DNA of 64,000 nucleotides from Vreelandella hamiltonii. GTDB lineage: Bacteria; Pseudomonadota; Gammaproteobacteria; Pseudomonadales; Halomonadaceae. Positions 48,115 through 58,982 of the stretch are shown here, one piece after another (within the stretch, counting starts at the first letter, position 1; the number at the start of each line of letters is the position of its first letter). The stretch lies in NCBI RefSeq assembly GCF_014651775.1, contig NZ_BMXN01000001.1, forward strand, positions 1 through 64,000, in the 5' to 3' direction. The position numbers and the translations under genes were made by a program. Below the pieces are notes generated by a model. The model worked only from the letters and a program-made list of their open reading frames with translations, had not been told where the DNA came from and ran no database searches.

Positions 48115-49095
48115 ATGAGCTCTGTGCTAGAAAAACGTGCGCTGAAATGGATTCCGCTGGCGCTGGCCGCAACCGTCACGCTGGCGGGCTGCGCGCGTGA
48201 CGGTTACTACCACGACCGCAACCTGGACTACACCGAAGCCGCCCCAGCGCCGCCTCTCGTTTTGCCGGAAACGCGCAATGCTCAGCGTTATCGTGATGCC
48301 ATGCCGATTCCTCAGGCGGGTCTTCAAGGTGCTCGTGTCGATGAAGCAGCGCGTATTGGGCCTCCTCAGTCTCTGGCATTGGGCAGTGGGCTGGAGCCTG
48401 AGTACGTCGAGCGTCGCCAGGCGGGTGATCAGGTCTGGTTGGTAGTCGCGGCGGATACGGGCGCGGTATGGCCGCAGCTCGAGGCATTCGTGCGCAGTCG
48501 CCAGCTGGGCGTTCAGGAAAGCAGCGCTACTCAGGGCGTCATCGTCACGCCTCAAGCCACGTTGCGCTTGCAAAGCGCATTGCGTGCCGGCAGCAGCGAA
48601 GTGCGCTGCGAGCAGGGTGGCCAGAGTGTCGAGAGCTGTGTGGCCGCGTTGGAGCAGTATCTCGGTGCGCGTAGCGCAACGGCCAGCGCATCCTCCTGGA
48701 CCGCTCAACGTCTTGCCAGTGAGCAAACGTTGCAAATGCGTCAGCAGGGCGATGAGTGGGAAGTTCTGATTCCGCAGCCCATCGAGCGCGTGTGGGCCGA
48801 AATGAACCACTACCTGGCACTGGATTTCACTCAGGAAGGTCAGCGTGACCTGCTTGAGGCCTCGGCGGATGACTACGAGTTCCTGGTCGAGTACATGACC
48901 GAGACCGAGCGTGGGCGTAACCCGCTGCAGATCGTGTTCAGCCAGGACGTGCGCCGCATGTCTCAGAATATTCGCCTCGTGCTCCAGCCGGAGGGCAACC
49001 AGACCGTGCTGCGCGCCATCAATGCCAGCGAGCGTGGATTCAGCGCTGATGACCAGCGCGAGTTGCTTGAGCGTGTCTCCGGCTACTTACGTTAA
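48115..49095 (+). CDS. bamC: outer membrane protein assembly factor BamC
   Basis: A 326-residue lipoprotein of the BAM complex. The signal peptide ends in the lipobox LAGC (Cys about residue 25), followed by an unstructured stretch and two helix-grip domains at about 100-210 and 220-325. Sequence conservation is low, as usual for BamC, so the call relies strongly on the position between dapA and purC and on the lipobox. AAGGTGG precedes ATG 48115. Confidence 0.9.
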   Translation: MSSVLEKRALKWIPLALAATVTLAGCARDGYYHDRNLDYTEAAPAPPLVLPETRNAQRYRDAMPIPQAGLQGARVDEAARIGPPQSLALGSGLEPEYVERRQAGDQVWLVVAADTGAVWPQLEAFVRSRQLGVQESSATQGVIVTPQATLRLQSALRAGSSEVRCEQGGQSVESCVAALEQYLGARSATASASSWTAQRLASEQTLQMRQQGDEWEVLIPQPIERVWAEMNHYLALDFTQEGQRDLLEASADDYEFLVEYMTETERGRNPLQIVFSQDVRRMSQNIRLVLQPEGNQTVLRAINASERGFSADDQRELLERVSGYLR

Positions 49096-49126
49096 CTCTT
49101 AGACCTCGATTTTAGACGGAGCCCCC

Positions 49127-49843
49127 ATGGAAAAGCGCCAGGAACTCTACGCCGGTAAGGCAAAATCCGTATATACCACTGACGACCCTGACTTGCTGGT
49201 ACTGCACTTTCGTGACGATACCAGTGCCTTCGATGGCAAGAAGAAAGAGGCGCTCGCCCGTAAAGGCATGGTGAACAACATCTTCAATGCCTACATCATG
49301 CAGCGTCTGGAAGAGGGCGGCATTCCCACCCACTTCGAAAAGCAGATTTCCGATACCGAAAGTCTGGTCAAGAAGATGGACATGATCCCCGTCGAGTGTG
49401 TCGTGCGTAATATCGCTGCGGGTGGACTGGTGAAGCGTCTGGGCGTGGAAGAGGGCATTGCGCTCAATCCGCCTACCTTCGAACTGTTCCTGAAGAACGA
49501 CGAGAAGGGCGACCCGATGATCAACGAGTCGCTGGCTGAAACCTTTGGCTGGGCCACGCCGGAACAGCTGAGCAAGATGAAGGCGCTCACCTTCAAGGTG
49601 AACCACATCCTCAAGCAGCTGTTCGCCGAGGGCGACATGCTGCTGGTGGACTACAAGCTGGAGTTCGGTCTCTTCAAGGGCGAAGTCGTGCTGGGCGACG
49701 AGTTCTCTCCGGATGGCTGCCGCCTGTGGGATGCCAATACCCGTGAGAAGCTCGATAAGGACCGCTTCCGTCAGGGGTTGGGCGGGGTCATCGAGGCCTA
49801 TGAAGAAGTCGGCCGTCGCCTGGGTATCACCTTCCCCGCCTGA
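49127..49843 (+). CDS. purC: SAICAR synthetase
   Basis: A 238-residue enzyme forming SAICAR from CAIR, aspartate and ATP in purine synthesis. [15 protein letters not shown], the ATP/metal segment [13 protein letters not shown] and [15 protein letters not shown] are present, and [12 protein letters not shown] lies near the C-terminus. CGGAG precedes the ATG. It is complete and follows bamC by 31 bp. Confidence 0.97.
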   Translation: MEKRQELYAGKAKSVYTTDDPDLLVLHFRDDTSAFDGKKKEALARKGMVNNIFNAYIMQRLEEGGIPTHFEKQISDTESLVKKMDMIPVECVVRNIAAGGLVKRLGVEEGIALNPPTFELFLKNDEKGDPMINESLAETFGWATPEQLSKMKALTFKVNHILKQLFAEGDMLLVDYKLEFGLFKGEVVLGDEFSPDGCRLWDANTREKLDKDRFRQGLGGVIEAYEEVGRRLGITFPA

Positions 49844-49883
49844 TCCGTCAGGCTTGCCATGGGGCCGCTCGCTGGCGCCATGG

Positions 49884-50624
49884 TCACTTGCGGTCTTCGG
49901 GCTCTATCGCCACCACCTCCAGGGTGGTGGCGTCGTTTTCAGGGGTGGTCAGCGCCCGAAAGCGCACATCGACATTGCGCAGGCGCACCCCGTAAAGACG
50001 TTCGGCCTGTCCGCCCCGCTGATAGGCGGGGCGTGGGTCTTGGCCAAGCACCTGCTCGATCAGCGCCCGTAGCGACGCGCCATCTTGCCGCTCGGACAGT
50101 GCGTCGTGAGCCTCTGGCGAGAACACCACGGCCACCGTTTCCGGCGGTTGGGGGGCAAACCCCGCCTGAGCGCTGGGGACGGCCTCTGCCCAGGGCAGAT
50201 AGGGCTTGATGTCCACCACGGGGGTGCCGCTGACCAGGTCGCAGCCCGCCAAGTGAAGCGTCACGCCGGGCCCGATCTCGATGCCGGAGAGTGCGACCAG
50301 CGACAACCCCAGCCGATTGGGGCGATGGGTGCTGCGGCTGGCGAAGACGCCCACTTTGCGGTTCCCCCCCAGCCTGGGCGGGCGTACCAGGGGCGACCAG
50401 CGCTCGGGACTTTGGTGAAAGATGAACGATACCCACAGGTGGCTGAAGTCTTCCAGTCCGCGCACGGTCAGTGGGTCGTCGAAAGGGTGGGCCAGTACCA
50501 GGCGAGCATTGGCGGCCGGGGCCAGGCCAGGCTGGCGAGGCACGCCGAACTTGTCCGGGTAGTCGCTGATGATATGGCCAATGGGCGTGATCGAAAACGG
50601 CCCGAGGCCCCGAGGATCGTGCAT
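49884..50624 (-). CDS. trmO: tRNA (adenine(37)-N6)-methyltransferase TrmO
   Basis: A 246-residue SAM-dependent enzyme that methylates t6A37 to m6t6A in tRNA-Thr. The N-terminal TsaA-type beta barrel has ISDYPDKFGVPRQPGL, HLWVSFIFHQ and FASRSTHRPNRLGLS, and a C-terminal domain of about 90 residues follows. ATG 50624 has GGGAG upstream; a longer frame to 50705 has none. It is convergent with purC. Confidence 0.92.
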   Translation of the reverse strand: MHDPRGLGPFSITPIGHIISDYPDKFGVPRQPGLAPAANARLVLAHPFDDPLTVRGLEDFSHLWVSFIFHQSPERWSPLVRPPRLGGNRKVGVFASRSTHRPNRLGLSLVALSGIEIGPGVTLHLAGCDLVSGTPVVDIKPYLPWAEAVPSAQAGFAPQPPETVAVVFSPEAHDALSERQDGASLRALIEQVLGQDPRPAYQRGGQAERLYGVRLRNVDVRFRALTTPENDATTLEVVAIEPEDRK

Positions 50625-50797
50625 GGCACTCCCTTTTGTGTGTGAGCGCACTGTTGCGTGGTGACATGGCGCCGCACGTTCGATGAATTCAAGCTCGGCT
50701 GGCATGGGTTGCCCGCCAGGGCGATGAGTATAGACTAGCCAACGGAACCGACACAGCGCTGCGCTTGACGGCCAGCGTCATCCCATTGAGGCAACGC

Positions 50798-51328
50798 ATG
50801 TCAAACATCGACCCTTCTTCACCGGCGGCCACGCCAACGGCCCGCGTCACGTATCGCGCGGCGCTGGCAAAGGACGCCGCCGACCAGGCCGAGGTGTTCT
50901 ATCACGCCGTCATGCAAGGCGCGGCCAATCATTATGGGCTGGCCGAGCGGCGTGTCTGGGCGCAAGCACTGCCCCGTGAAGCCACTGCCTGGGCGGCGCG
51001 TCAGGCGCTCTACACAACGCTGGTGGCCGCCTGCGATGGCCGCTGCGTTGGCTTTCTCGAGCTGGACGTGAGCGGCGGGCGCATTGAAACGCTCTACGTC
51101 TGGCCATCACTGGCGGGGCGTGGCATCGGCACCACGCTGTTGATCCATGCCGAGCGCATTCTGCTGGAGCATGGCGTTTCGCAGGTAGAGATCGAAGCCA
51201 GCCGGATGCTGCTCGAACGACTGCAGCGCCGTGGCTACGATAACCTCGGCGAGCAGTGGGTCGAGCGCAGCGGTGAAATGCTTCAGCGCTACCGGCTGGT
51301 GAAGCAGCTCAGCGCGGTGGAAACCTAG
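50798..51328 (+). CDS. GNAT-family N-acetyltransferase
   Basis: A 176-residue acetyltransferase. The acetyl-CoA-binding motif A reads YVWPSLAGRGIGTTLLIHAERI (R-G-x-G), preceded by a strand FLELDVSGGRIETL. The N-terminal 25 residues are variable. ATG 50798 with TGAGG is preferred to TTG 50765. The substrate is unknown. It is convergent with nadC, 3 bp apart. Confidence 0.85.
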   Translation: MSNIDPSSPAATPTARVTYRAALAKDAADQAEVFYHAVMQGAANHYGLAERRVWAQALPREATAWAARQALYTTLVAACDGRCVGFLELDVSGGRIETLYVWPSLAGRGIGTTLLIHAERILLEHGVSQVEIEASRMLLERLQRRGYDNLGEQWVERSGEMLQRYRLVKQLSAVET

Positions 51329-51331
51329 CGA

Positions 51332-52225
<894 letters not shown>

Positions 52226-52269
52226 TTATAGTGAAACACAACGCGAACGTAGAGGAGCAAGTAAGCCGA

Positions 52270-52866
52270 ATGAACCAACTCGCATCCCGCGGCCAGTGGG
52301 CCAAGGCTCGGCAGGTCGTGTCACCCAACCAGGATGCGCGGCCCGAGCACGAAGTGTCGCTGCTGTTGCTTCACGCGATCAGCCTGCCCCCCGGGCAATT
52401 CTCGGGTCACGCCATCGAGGCGCTGTTCACCAATCGGCTGGTGCCCGATGCACACCCTTTCTTCGCCACGATTGCGCACCTGCGGGTGTCGGCGCACCTG
52501 TTGATTCGCCGCGATGGCGAGTGCGTTCAGTTCGTCGACGTCGACCAGCGCGCCTGGCACGCCGGGCAATCGCGCTGGTGGGACCCGGCTGCGCAGGCAT
52601 GGCGGACACGCTTGAACGACTTCTCCGTGGGAATCGAGCTGGAGGGCGATGACCAGACACCGTTCAGCGAGGCGCAGTATGCGTCACTGGTCGAGGCCAC
52701 GCACTGGCTGATGGCGCGTTACCCGGCGTTGACCGCTGAGCGGATCACCAGCCATGCCCATGTAGCACCTTTGCGCAAGACCGACCCCGGGCCCGCCTTC
52801 GACTGGGCCTATTTCCGCCAGCGCTTGATGGCGGCCACCCATGACACGGTTAAACGTGGCGAATAA
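52270..52866 (+). CDS. ampD: 1,6-anhydro-N-acetylmuramyl-L-alanine amidase AmpD
   Basis: A 198-residue cytoplasmic zinc amidase that recycles anhydro-muropeptides and keeps AmpR-type beta-lactamase induction low. The zinc ligands lie in LLLHAISLPP and in SHAHVAPLRKTDPGPAF, where the second His and the Asp are found; SVGIELEG is also typical. I use ATG 52270; the 18 extra codons to GTG 52216 have no match to the usual AmpD N-terminus. There is no AmpR gene in view. Confidence 0.94.
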   Translation: MNQLASRGQWAKARQVVSPNQDARPEHEVSLLLLHAISLPPGQFSGHAIEALFTNRLVPDAHPFFATIAHLRVSAHLLIRRDGECVQFVDVDQRAWHAGQSRWWDPAAQAWRTRLNDFSVGIELEGDDQTPFSEAQYASLVEATHWLMARYPALTAERITSHAHVAPLRKTDPGPAFDWAYFRQRLMAATHDTVKRGE

Positions 52867-53240
52867 GTGGTTCTTTTAGCAACAAATGAAACGGTAGTTT
52901 GGTTACACGAAGGTATCCTAAGTCGTAGCGACCAAGGTCCTATAAAGCGCTTATGTTGCAGTGCAATAGTTTGTTTTCGATGGCTTTTTGCGGCGTGCCG
53001 GAATTGGCAGCGTGACGACTTTGCGGTATCTTCGCATATACAAAAGGCTAATTTTTACCAAATACCTGTAGCTTAACTACATTCATGAAAGCGTAGCTCA
53101 TTGAATGTAGGGTGAAAATCCCCTGCTCGATGCATCGCGTCGGCTATTCACAGGCCTGTGGTGGCCAAACACCGCAGCCGCCCCAGGCCCGAAGGGTTGG
53201 CGGGGCTCATTGTCATTTATCGTCATTCGGAGAGACCTCT
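52867..53240 (+). promoter_or_regulatory. AT-rich leader region upstream of aceE with inverted repeats
   Basis: This 374-bp stretch contains no credible gene and is visibly richer in A/T than its neighbours up to about 53110. It holds TGTAG-CTTAA-CTACA (53067-53081), a 9-bp inverted repeat CTACATTCA (53077-53085) with TGAATGTAG (53102-53110), and the palindromes CGATGCATCG (53128-53137) and CACAGGCCTGTG (53149-53160). The AT-rich half probably contains promoters and operator sites; the GC-rich half looks like a folded leader. No PdhR consensus (ATTGGTnnnACCAAT) is seen. Confidence 0.5.
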
Positions 53241-55913
53241 ATGAGTCTGGAGACAAGAGAAGATCTCGATCCGGTCGAAACCACGGAGTGGCTGGAATCC
53301 CTGGAATCGGTACTGGATCGTGAGGGCGAAGATCGCGCCCGCTACCTGATGACCCGCTTGGCGGATCGCCTGCGCCGGGACGGGATGAAGGTGCCCTTCT
53401 CGGTGACAACCCCCCACCGCAACACGATACCGGTTCATCGCGAAGCCCCGATGCCTGGCGATCTGTTCATGGAGCGTCGCATTCGCTCCCTGATCCGTTA
53501 CAACGCCATTGCTCAGGTCATTCGTAACAACCGTGCCAATCCTGGGCTGGGTGGTCACATTGCAAGTTTCATGTCGTCGGCCACGCTGTACGATGTGGGC
53601 TTCAACCACTTCTTCCGCGCCCCCAAGGGTGATTTCGAAGGCGACCTGATCTATATCCAGGGCCACGTGGCACCGGGTATCTACGCGCGTTCCTACCTGG
53701 AAGGCCGTCTGACCGAAGAGCAGATGGACAAGTTCCGCCGTGAAGTGGATGGTGACGGCCTGTCGTCTTACCCCCACCCCTGGCTGATGCCTGACTACTG
53801 GCAGTTCCCCACGGTATCCATGGGTCTTGGCCCGATTCAGGCCATCTATCAGGCTCACGTGATGAAGTACCTGCATCACCGTGAACTGAAAGACATGAAA
53901 GACCGCAAGATCTGGTGCTTCATGGGCGACGGCGAGTGCGACGAGCCGGAATCGCTGGGTGCCATCTCGCTGGCTGGCCGCGAAAATCTGGACAACCTGA
54001 TCTTCGTCATCAACTGCAACCTGCAGCGTCTGGACGGCCCGGTACGCGGCAACTCCCGCGTCATGGACGAGTTCGAAGGCGTCTTCCGCGGTGCCGGCTG
54101 GAACGTCATCAAGGTGGTGTGGGGTCGTCACTGGGATCCGCTGTTCGAGAAGGACAAGAAAGGCATCCTTCAGAAGCGCATGGACGAAGCGGTCGACGGC
54201 GAGTACCAGAACTACAAGGCCAACGGTGGCGCTTACACCCGCGAGCATTTCTTCGGCAAGTACCCGGAAACCGAAGCGATGGTCAAGGACCTCACCGACG
54301 AAGACATCTGGAAGCTCAACCGTGGCGGTCACGACCCGTTCAAGGTCTATGCGGCCTATCACGAGGCGGTCAACACCACCAACGGCAAGCCCACGGTGAT
54401 CCTGGCGCATACCGTCAAAGGTTACGGTATGGGTAGCGGCGATGGCGAAGCGGCCAACGAAGCGCACCAGGTCAAGAGCATGGAATACGAAGCGCTGAAG
54501 AAATTCCGCGACCGCTTCGGCATTCCGCTGACCGACGAACAGCTCAAGGAAGTCCCGTACTACAAGCCGGAAGAAGACTCTCCCGAGCTCAAGTACATGC
54601 ACCTGCAGCGCGAGCGTCTCAACGGCTACCTGCCGAGCCGCCGCAGCGATTTCGAAGCGCTGGAAATCCCCAGCCTGGAAGACAAGACGTTTGCTTCCCA
54701 GATGGGCGGTTCCAAAGGCCGCGAAATCTCTACCACCATGGCCTTCGTGCGTATCCTGAACGGCCTGGTGAAGGACAAGCAGCTGGGCAAGCAGGTCGTA
54801 CCGATCATCCCCGACGAAGCGCGTACCTTCGGTATGGAAGGCATGTTCCGTCAGCTGGGTATCTACACCTCGGAAGGTCAGAAGTACGAGCCGGTCGATA
54901 AAGGTCAGATCATGTACTACCGCGAGGACCAGAAAGGTCAGGTTCTCGAAGAGGGTATCTCCGAAGCTGGCGCCATGTCCGCGTGGATTGCGGCCGCCAC
55001 TTCCTACAGCAACAACAACGTCACGCTGCTGCCGTTCTACATCTACTACTCGATGTTCGGCTTCCAGCGTATCGGTGACCTGGCCTGGGCCGCAGGCGAC
55101 CTGCAGGCACGCGGCTTCATGGTCGGCGGTACCGCCGGGCGCACCACGCTGAACGGCGAAGGTCTGCAGCACCAGGATGGTCACAGCCTGATCCAGGCGT
55201 CTACCATCCCCAACTGCCGCAGCTACGACCCGACTTATGCTCACGAAGTCTCGGTCATCGTGCAGGATGGTCTGAAGCGCATGTTCACGGACAAAGAGAA
55301 CTGCTTCTACTACCTCACCGTCATGAACGAGAACTACGAGCACCCCGAGCTCGAGAACGTCCCCGCCGACGATATCGTCAAGGGCATGTATCTGCTCAAG
55401 GAGACTCAGGGTGACAAAGGCCGCGTTCAGCTGCTGGGGTCGGGCACCATCCTGCGTGAAGTCGAAGCCGCTGCCGAGCTGCTGACCAACGACTGGGGCA
55501 TCGGGGCCGATATCTGGAGCGTCACCAGCTTCAACGAGCTGCGCCGCGAAGCGCTGCTGCTGGAGCGCGAAGCCTTCCTGAACCCGGACGCCGAGGCCAG
55601 CAAGCCTCACGTGACCCAGTGCCTGGAAGGTCGTGATGGCCCGGTGATTGCCTCTACCGACTACATGAAGCTGTATGCGGACCAGGTACGCGCCTGGGTA
55701 CCCAACGACTACACCGTATTGGGCACCGATGGCTTTGGCCGTTCCGATACCCGTGAGAAGCTGCGTTACTTCTTCGAAGTGGATCGCTACTTCGTGACCG
55801 TTGCGGCGCTGCGCGCCCTGGCCGATCGCGGTGAAATTGATCGCAAGCACGTTGGCGAAGCGCTGAAGAAGTACGGCATCGATGCCAACAAGCCCAACCC
55901 GCTGACCAGCTAA
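53241..55913 (+). CDS. aceE: pyruvate dehydrogenase E1 component
   Basis: An 890-residue homodimeric E1 that decarboxylates pyruvate with thiamine diphosphate. The ThDP motif runs from GDGECDEPESLGAIS to INCNLQRLDGPVRGN, and GMEGMFRQLGIY and AEQRTLL-like loops fit the E. coli enzyme (887 residues). ATG 53241 has CGGAGAG upstream; the 43 extra residues of the longest frame are not homologous. aceF follows 58 bp downstream. Confidence 0.97.
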   Translation: MSLETREDLDPVETTEWLESLESVLDREGEDRARYLMTRLADRLRRDGMKVPFSVTTPHRNTIPVHREAPMPGDLFMERRIRSLIRYNAIAQVIRNNRANPGLGGHIASFMSSATLYDVGFNHFFRAPKGDFEGDLIYIQGHVAPGIYARSYLEGRLTEEQMDKFRREVDGDGLSSYPHPWLMPDYWQFPTVSMGLGPIQAIYQAHVMKYLHHRELKDMKDRKIWCFMGDGECDEPESLGAISLAGRENLDNLIFVINCNLQRLDGPVRGNSRVMDEFEGVFRGAGWNVIKVVWGRHWDPLFEKDKKGILQKRMDEAVDGEYQNYKANGGAYTREHFFGKYPETEAMVKDLTDEDIWKLNRGGHDPFKVYAAYHEAVNTTNGKPTVILAHTVKGYGMGSGDGEAANEAHQVKSMEYEALKKFRDRFGIPLTDEQLKEVPYYKPEEDSPELKYMHLQRERLNGYLPSRRSDFEALEIPSLEDKTFASQMGGSKGREISTTMAFVRILNGLVKDKQLGKQVVPIIPDEARTFGMEGMFRQLGIYTSEGQKYEPVDKGQIMYYREDQKGQVLEEGISEAGAMSAWIAAATSYSNNNVTLLPFYIYYSMFGFQRIGDLAWAAGDLQARGFMVGGTAGRTTLNGEGLQHQDGHSLIQASTIPNCRSYDPTYAHEVSVIVQDGLKRMFTDKENCFYYLTVMNENYEHPELENVPADDIVKGMYLLKETQGDKGRVQLLGSGTILREVEAAAELLTNDWGIGADIWSVTSFNELRREALLLEREAFLNPDAEASKPHVTQCLEGRDGPVIASTDYMKLYADQVRAWVPNDYTVLGTDGFGRSDTREKLRYFFEVDRYFVTVAALRALADRGEIDRKHVGEALKKYGIDANKPNPLTS

Positions 55914-55971
55914 ACCGCTGCCCGGCGGGCCACTGCCCGCCGGCTCGATCCGATTTGGAAGGAGCGCGACC

Positions 55972-57966
55972 TTGAGTAGCGAAATCATCAAAGTTCCCGA
56001 TATCGGTGGCGATACCGATGTCGAAATCATCGAGATTGCGGTGTCAGAAGGCGACGTCATTGAAGCGGAAGACACCCTGATCACTCTGGAATCCGACAAA
56101 GCCAGCATGGATGTACCGGCCCCGAAAGGCGGCAAGGTGGTCAAAGTGTTGGTGAAAGAGGGCGACAAGGTCTCCGAGGGAGACGACATCGTCGAGCTGG
56201 AAGTGGATGGCGGCAGCGATGCCGAACCGGAAGCCAAGGCTGACAGTGCCGCCGAGGAAGCGCCTGCGCCCAAGCAGGAAGAGGCCCCTGCACCGGCAGC
56301 GAAAAAAGCCAGCGGTGGCAAGCAGACCGTTGATATCAAGGTGCCTGACCTGGGTGGTTCCGACAACGTCGAGATCATCGAAGTGGCCGTTGGCGAAGGC
56401 GACGACGTCAACGCCGAAGACACGCTGATCACGCTGGAGTCCGACAAGGCTTCCATGGACGTGCCCAGCCCGCATAGCGGAAAAATCGTCTCCTTGACCG
56501 TCAAGGAAGGCGATACCGTGTCGGAAGGCGATGTCATCGGCAAGATGGAAATCGCCGGTGGCGATGACGCTGCCGACGAAGAGCCTGCCAAGGCCGAACA
56601 GCCTGCCCCTGCCAGCGAACCAGCCGAAGAAGAAGCGGCTGAAGAAGAGAGTGGCAGCGGTGAGCCAGAGCGCAAGGAGATCCGCGTGCCGGATCTTTCC
56701 GGCTCTGCAGACGTGCCCATCATCGAGATTGGCGTGTCGGTAGGCGACGAAGTCGACGTCGAAGACCCGCTGATCACGCTGGAGTCCGACAAGGCTTCCA
56801 TGGACGTGCCCAGCCCTTACAAGGGCAAACTCGTCGAGCTGACCGTCAAGGAGGGCGATACCGTCTCCGAAGGCGACGTGATTGGCTACATGGAAGTGGC
56901 GGGCGCCAAGAAGGCCGCGCCGAAGAAAGCGGCGCCTGAAAAGGCATCGCAAAGCAGTGCCAGCCCGGCCAGCGCCAAGCCTGCGGCCAGTGGCGGCACG
57001 CCGAGCCCAGAAGCGCAAATGGCAGCGCACAAGCCCCGTGACGGCAAGCTGGTACATGCTGGCCCGGCGGTACGCATGCTGGCCCGCGAACTGGGTGTCG
57101 ACCTGGGGCTGGTGAAGCCCAGCGGCCCGAAAGAGCGCGTGCTCAAGGAAGACGTGCAGGCCTACGTCAAGCAGGTGATGGCCAACCAGGGCAGCGCCCA
57201 GACCGCCGCACCGGCAGCGTCAGGTGGCGCGGGTATTCCTGCCGTGCCGGAAGTCGACTTCAGCCAGTTCGGTGAAGTGGAAGAGAAGCCGATGGGTCGC
57301 CTGCTCAAGATGGGTGCGACCAATCTGCATCGCAGCTGGCTCAACGTGCCTCACGTCACCCAGTTCGACGAAGCCGATATCACCGAGCTGGAAGACTTCC
57401 GCAAGGCGATGAAGGCCGAGGCCGAAGCTCAGGGTGCGAAGCTCACGCCGCTGCCGTTTTTGGTCAAGGCGTGTGCTTTTGCACTGCGCAAGTACCCGCA
57501 GTTCAACGTCAGCCTGAAAGGCGACGGCGATACGCTGGTCTGGAAGAAGTACGTGCATATCGGTATCGCGGTGGATACGCCGGATGGCCTGATGGTGCCC
57601 GTACTGCGCGATGCCGACAAGAAGTCCTTGATCGAGATCGCCAAGGAAATGGCAGAGCTGGGCAAGAAAGCACAGACCAAGAAGCTCAAGCGCGACGAGA
57701 TGACCGGTGGCTGCTTCACCATTTCGAGCCTGGGCTCGATTGGTGGCACGGCCTTCACGCCTATCGTCAATGCGCCTGAAGTGGCGATCCTGGGCGTGTC
57801 GAAAGCGCAAATGAAGCCGGTGTGGGATGGCAATGCCTTCCAGCCGCGCTTGATGATGCCGCTGTCGCTCTCCTATGACCACCGGGCGATCAACGGTGCC
57901 GATGCGGCACGCTTTACTGCCTTCCTGGCAGACGTGCTCACCGATATCCGTCGTCTGTTGCTGTAA
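55972..57966 (+). CDS. aceF: pyruvate dehydrogenase E2 (dihydrolipoyl acetyltransferase), three lipoyl domains
   Basis: A 664-residue E2. Three lipoyl domains carry the lipoylated lysines K43, K159 and K274 in ESDKASMDVP; Ala/Pro/Glu-rich linkers join them. A peripheral-subunit-binding domain (about 355-400, GPAVRMLARELGVDLGLV) and the acetyltransferase domain with H637 in SYDHRAINGADAARF follow. The start is TTG 55972 with AAGGAG eight nucleotides upstream. A 49-bp stretch is identical in lipoyl domains 2 and 3. No lpdA (E3) gene follows, so E3 is encoded elsewhere. Confidence 0.97.
   Translation: MSSEIIKVPDIGGDTDVEIIEIAVSEGDVIEAEDTLITLESDKASMDVPAPKGGKVVKVLVKEGDKVSEGDDIVELEVDGGSDAEPEAKADSAAEEAPAPKQEEAPAPAAKKASGGKQTVDIKVPDLGGSDNVEIIEVAVGEGDDVNAEDTLITLESDKASMDVPSPHSGKIVSLTVKEGDTVSEGDVIGKMEIAGGDDAADEEPAKAEQPAPASEPAEEEAAEEESGSGEPERKEIRVPDLSGSADVPIIEIGVSVGDEVDVEDPLITLESDKASMDVPSPYKGKLVELTVKEGDTVSEGDVIGYMEVAGAKKAAPKKAAPEKASQSSASPASAKPAASGGTPSPEAQMAAHKPRDGKLVHAGPAVRMLARELGVDLGLVKPSGPKERVLKEDVQAYVKQVMANQGSAQTAAPAASGGAGIPAVPEVDFSQFGEVEEKPMGRLLKMGATNLHRSWLNVPHVTQFDEADITELEDFRKAMKAEAEAQGAKLTPLPFLVKACAFALRKYPQFNVSLKGDGDTLVWKKYVHIGIAVDTPDGLMVPVLRDADKKSLIEIAKEMAELGKKAQTKKLKRDEMTGGCFTISSLGSIGGTAFTPIVNAPEVAILGVSKAQMKPVWDGNAFQPRLMMPLSLSYDHRAINGADAARFTAFLADVLTDIRRLLL
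56423..56471 (+). repeat. 49-bp exact direct repeat within aceF, copy 1
   Basis: The DNA around the lipoyl lysine of domain 2 is identical to 56768-56816 in domain 3. Domain 1 encodes nearly the same peptide with different codons, so identity reflects recent exchange and not protein constraint alone. Confidence 0.85.
56768..56816 (+). repeat. 49-bp exact direct repeat within aceF, copy 2
   Basis: The second copy of the repeat at 56423-56471, offset by 345 bp (115 codons), the period of one lipoyl domain plus linker. Confidence 0.85.
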
Positions 57967-57983
57967 TCAGACCACGAGCAAGC

Positions 57984-58020
57984 CACAAGCGGCGCCCCTA
58001 TGGGCGCCGCTTGTGTTTCT
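57984..58020 (+). terminator. intrinsic terminator of aceEF
   Basis: A perfect 14-bp stem CACAAGCGGCGCCC/GGGCGCCGCTTGTG with loop CTAT, followed by TTTCT. Confidence 0.85.
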
Positions 58021-58165
58021 GTGGCGTCAGCAGAAAACCAGCGTGACCAAAGTACTAGCCATCGCCACTTTGCTGTTTTCGCTTGAAAAAACGCAAAATA
58101 ATCGGCCTTTCAGGCTTTTGGGGAGTTGTGTCGCCTGAACGGCACGGTTATTGTCGATTCATTGA

Positions 58166-58867
<702 letters not shown>

Positions 58868-58890
58868 GCCTGGTAACAGACTGCTCGAAT

Positions 58891-58925
58891 GACGATGGCC
58901 CGCAGGTTCCCTGCGGGCCATCGTC
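58891..58925 (+). terminator. hairpin/terminator after adk
   Basis: A perfect 15-bp stem GACGATGGCCCGCAG with its complement around a 5-nt loop. No T-run follows, so it may act with Rho or stabilise the adk 3' end. Confidence 0.55.
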
Positions 58926-58930
58926 GTCAA

Positions 58931-58956
58931 GGCCGCCAGGCGGTATACTGGCGGCC
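58931..58956 (+). repeat. 9-bp hairpin immediately upstream of tsaB
   Basis: GGCCGCCAG pairs with CTGGCGGCC around an 8-nt loop. A TATACT hexamer (-10-like) spans 58944-58949, mostly in the loop, but no -35 element is evident at the right distance. Confidence 0.45.
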
Positions 58957-58982
58957 TATTTATTTCGGAGTGCAACACGGTT

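Noticed and set aside
52867-53076. 69-codon frame right after ampD
   Set aside because: It starts at a GTG abutting the ampD stop without a ribosome site. Its composition (AT-rich DNA, many Cys/Trp) does not look coding.
53223-56801. 1192-codon open frame antisense to aceE and aceF
   Set aside because: It is a shadow of well-conserved genes. The Ser/Thr/Pro-rich start comes from reversed Ala/Glu-rich lipoyl linkers.
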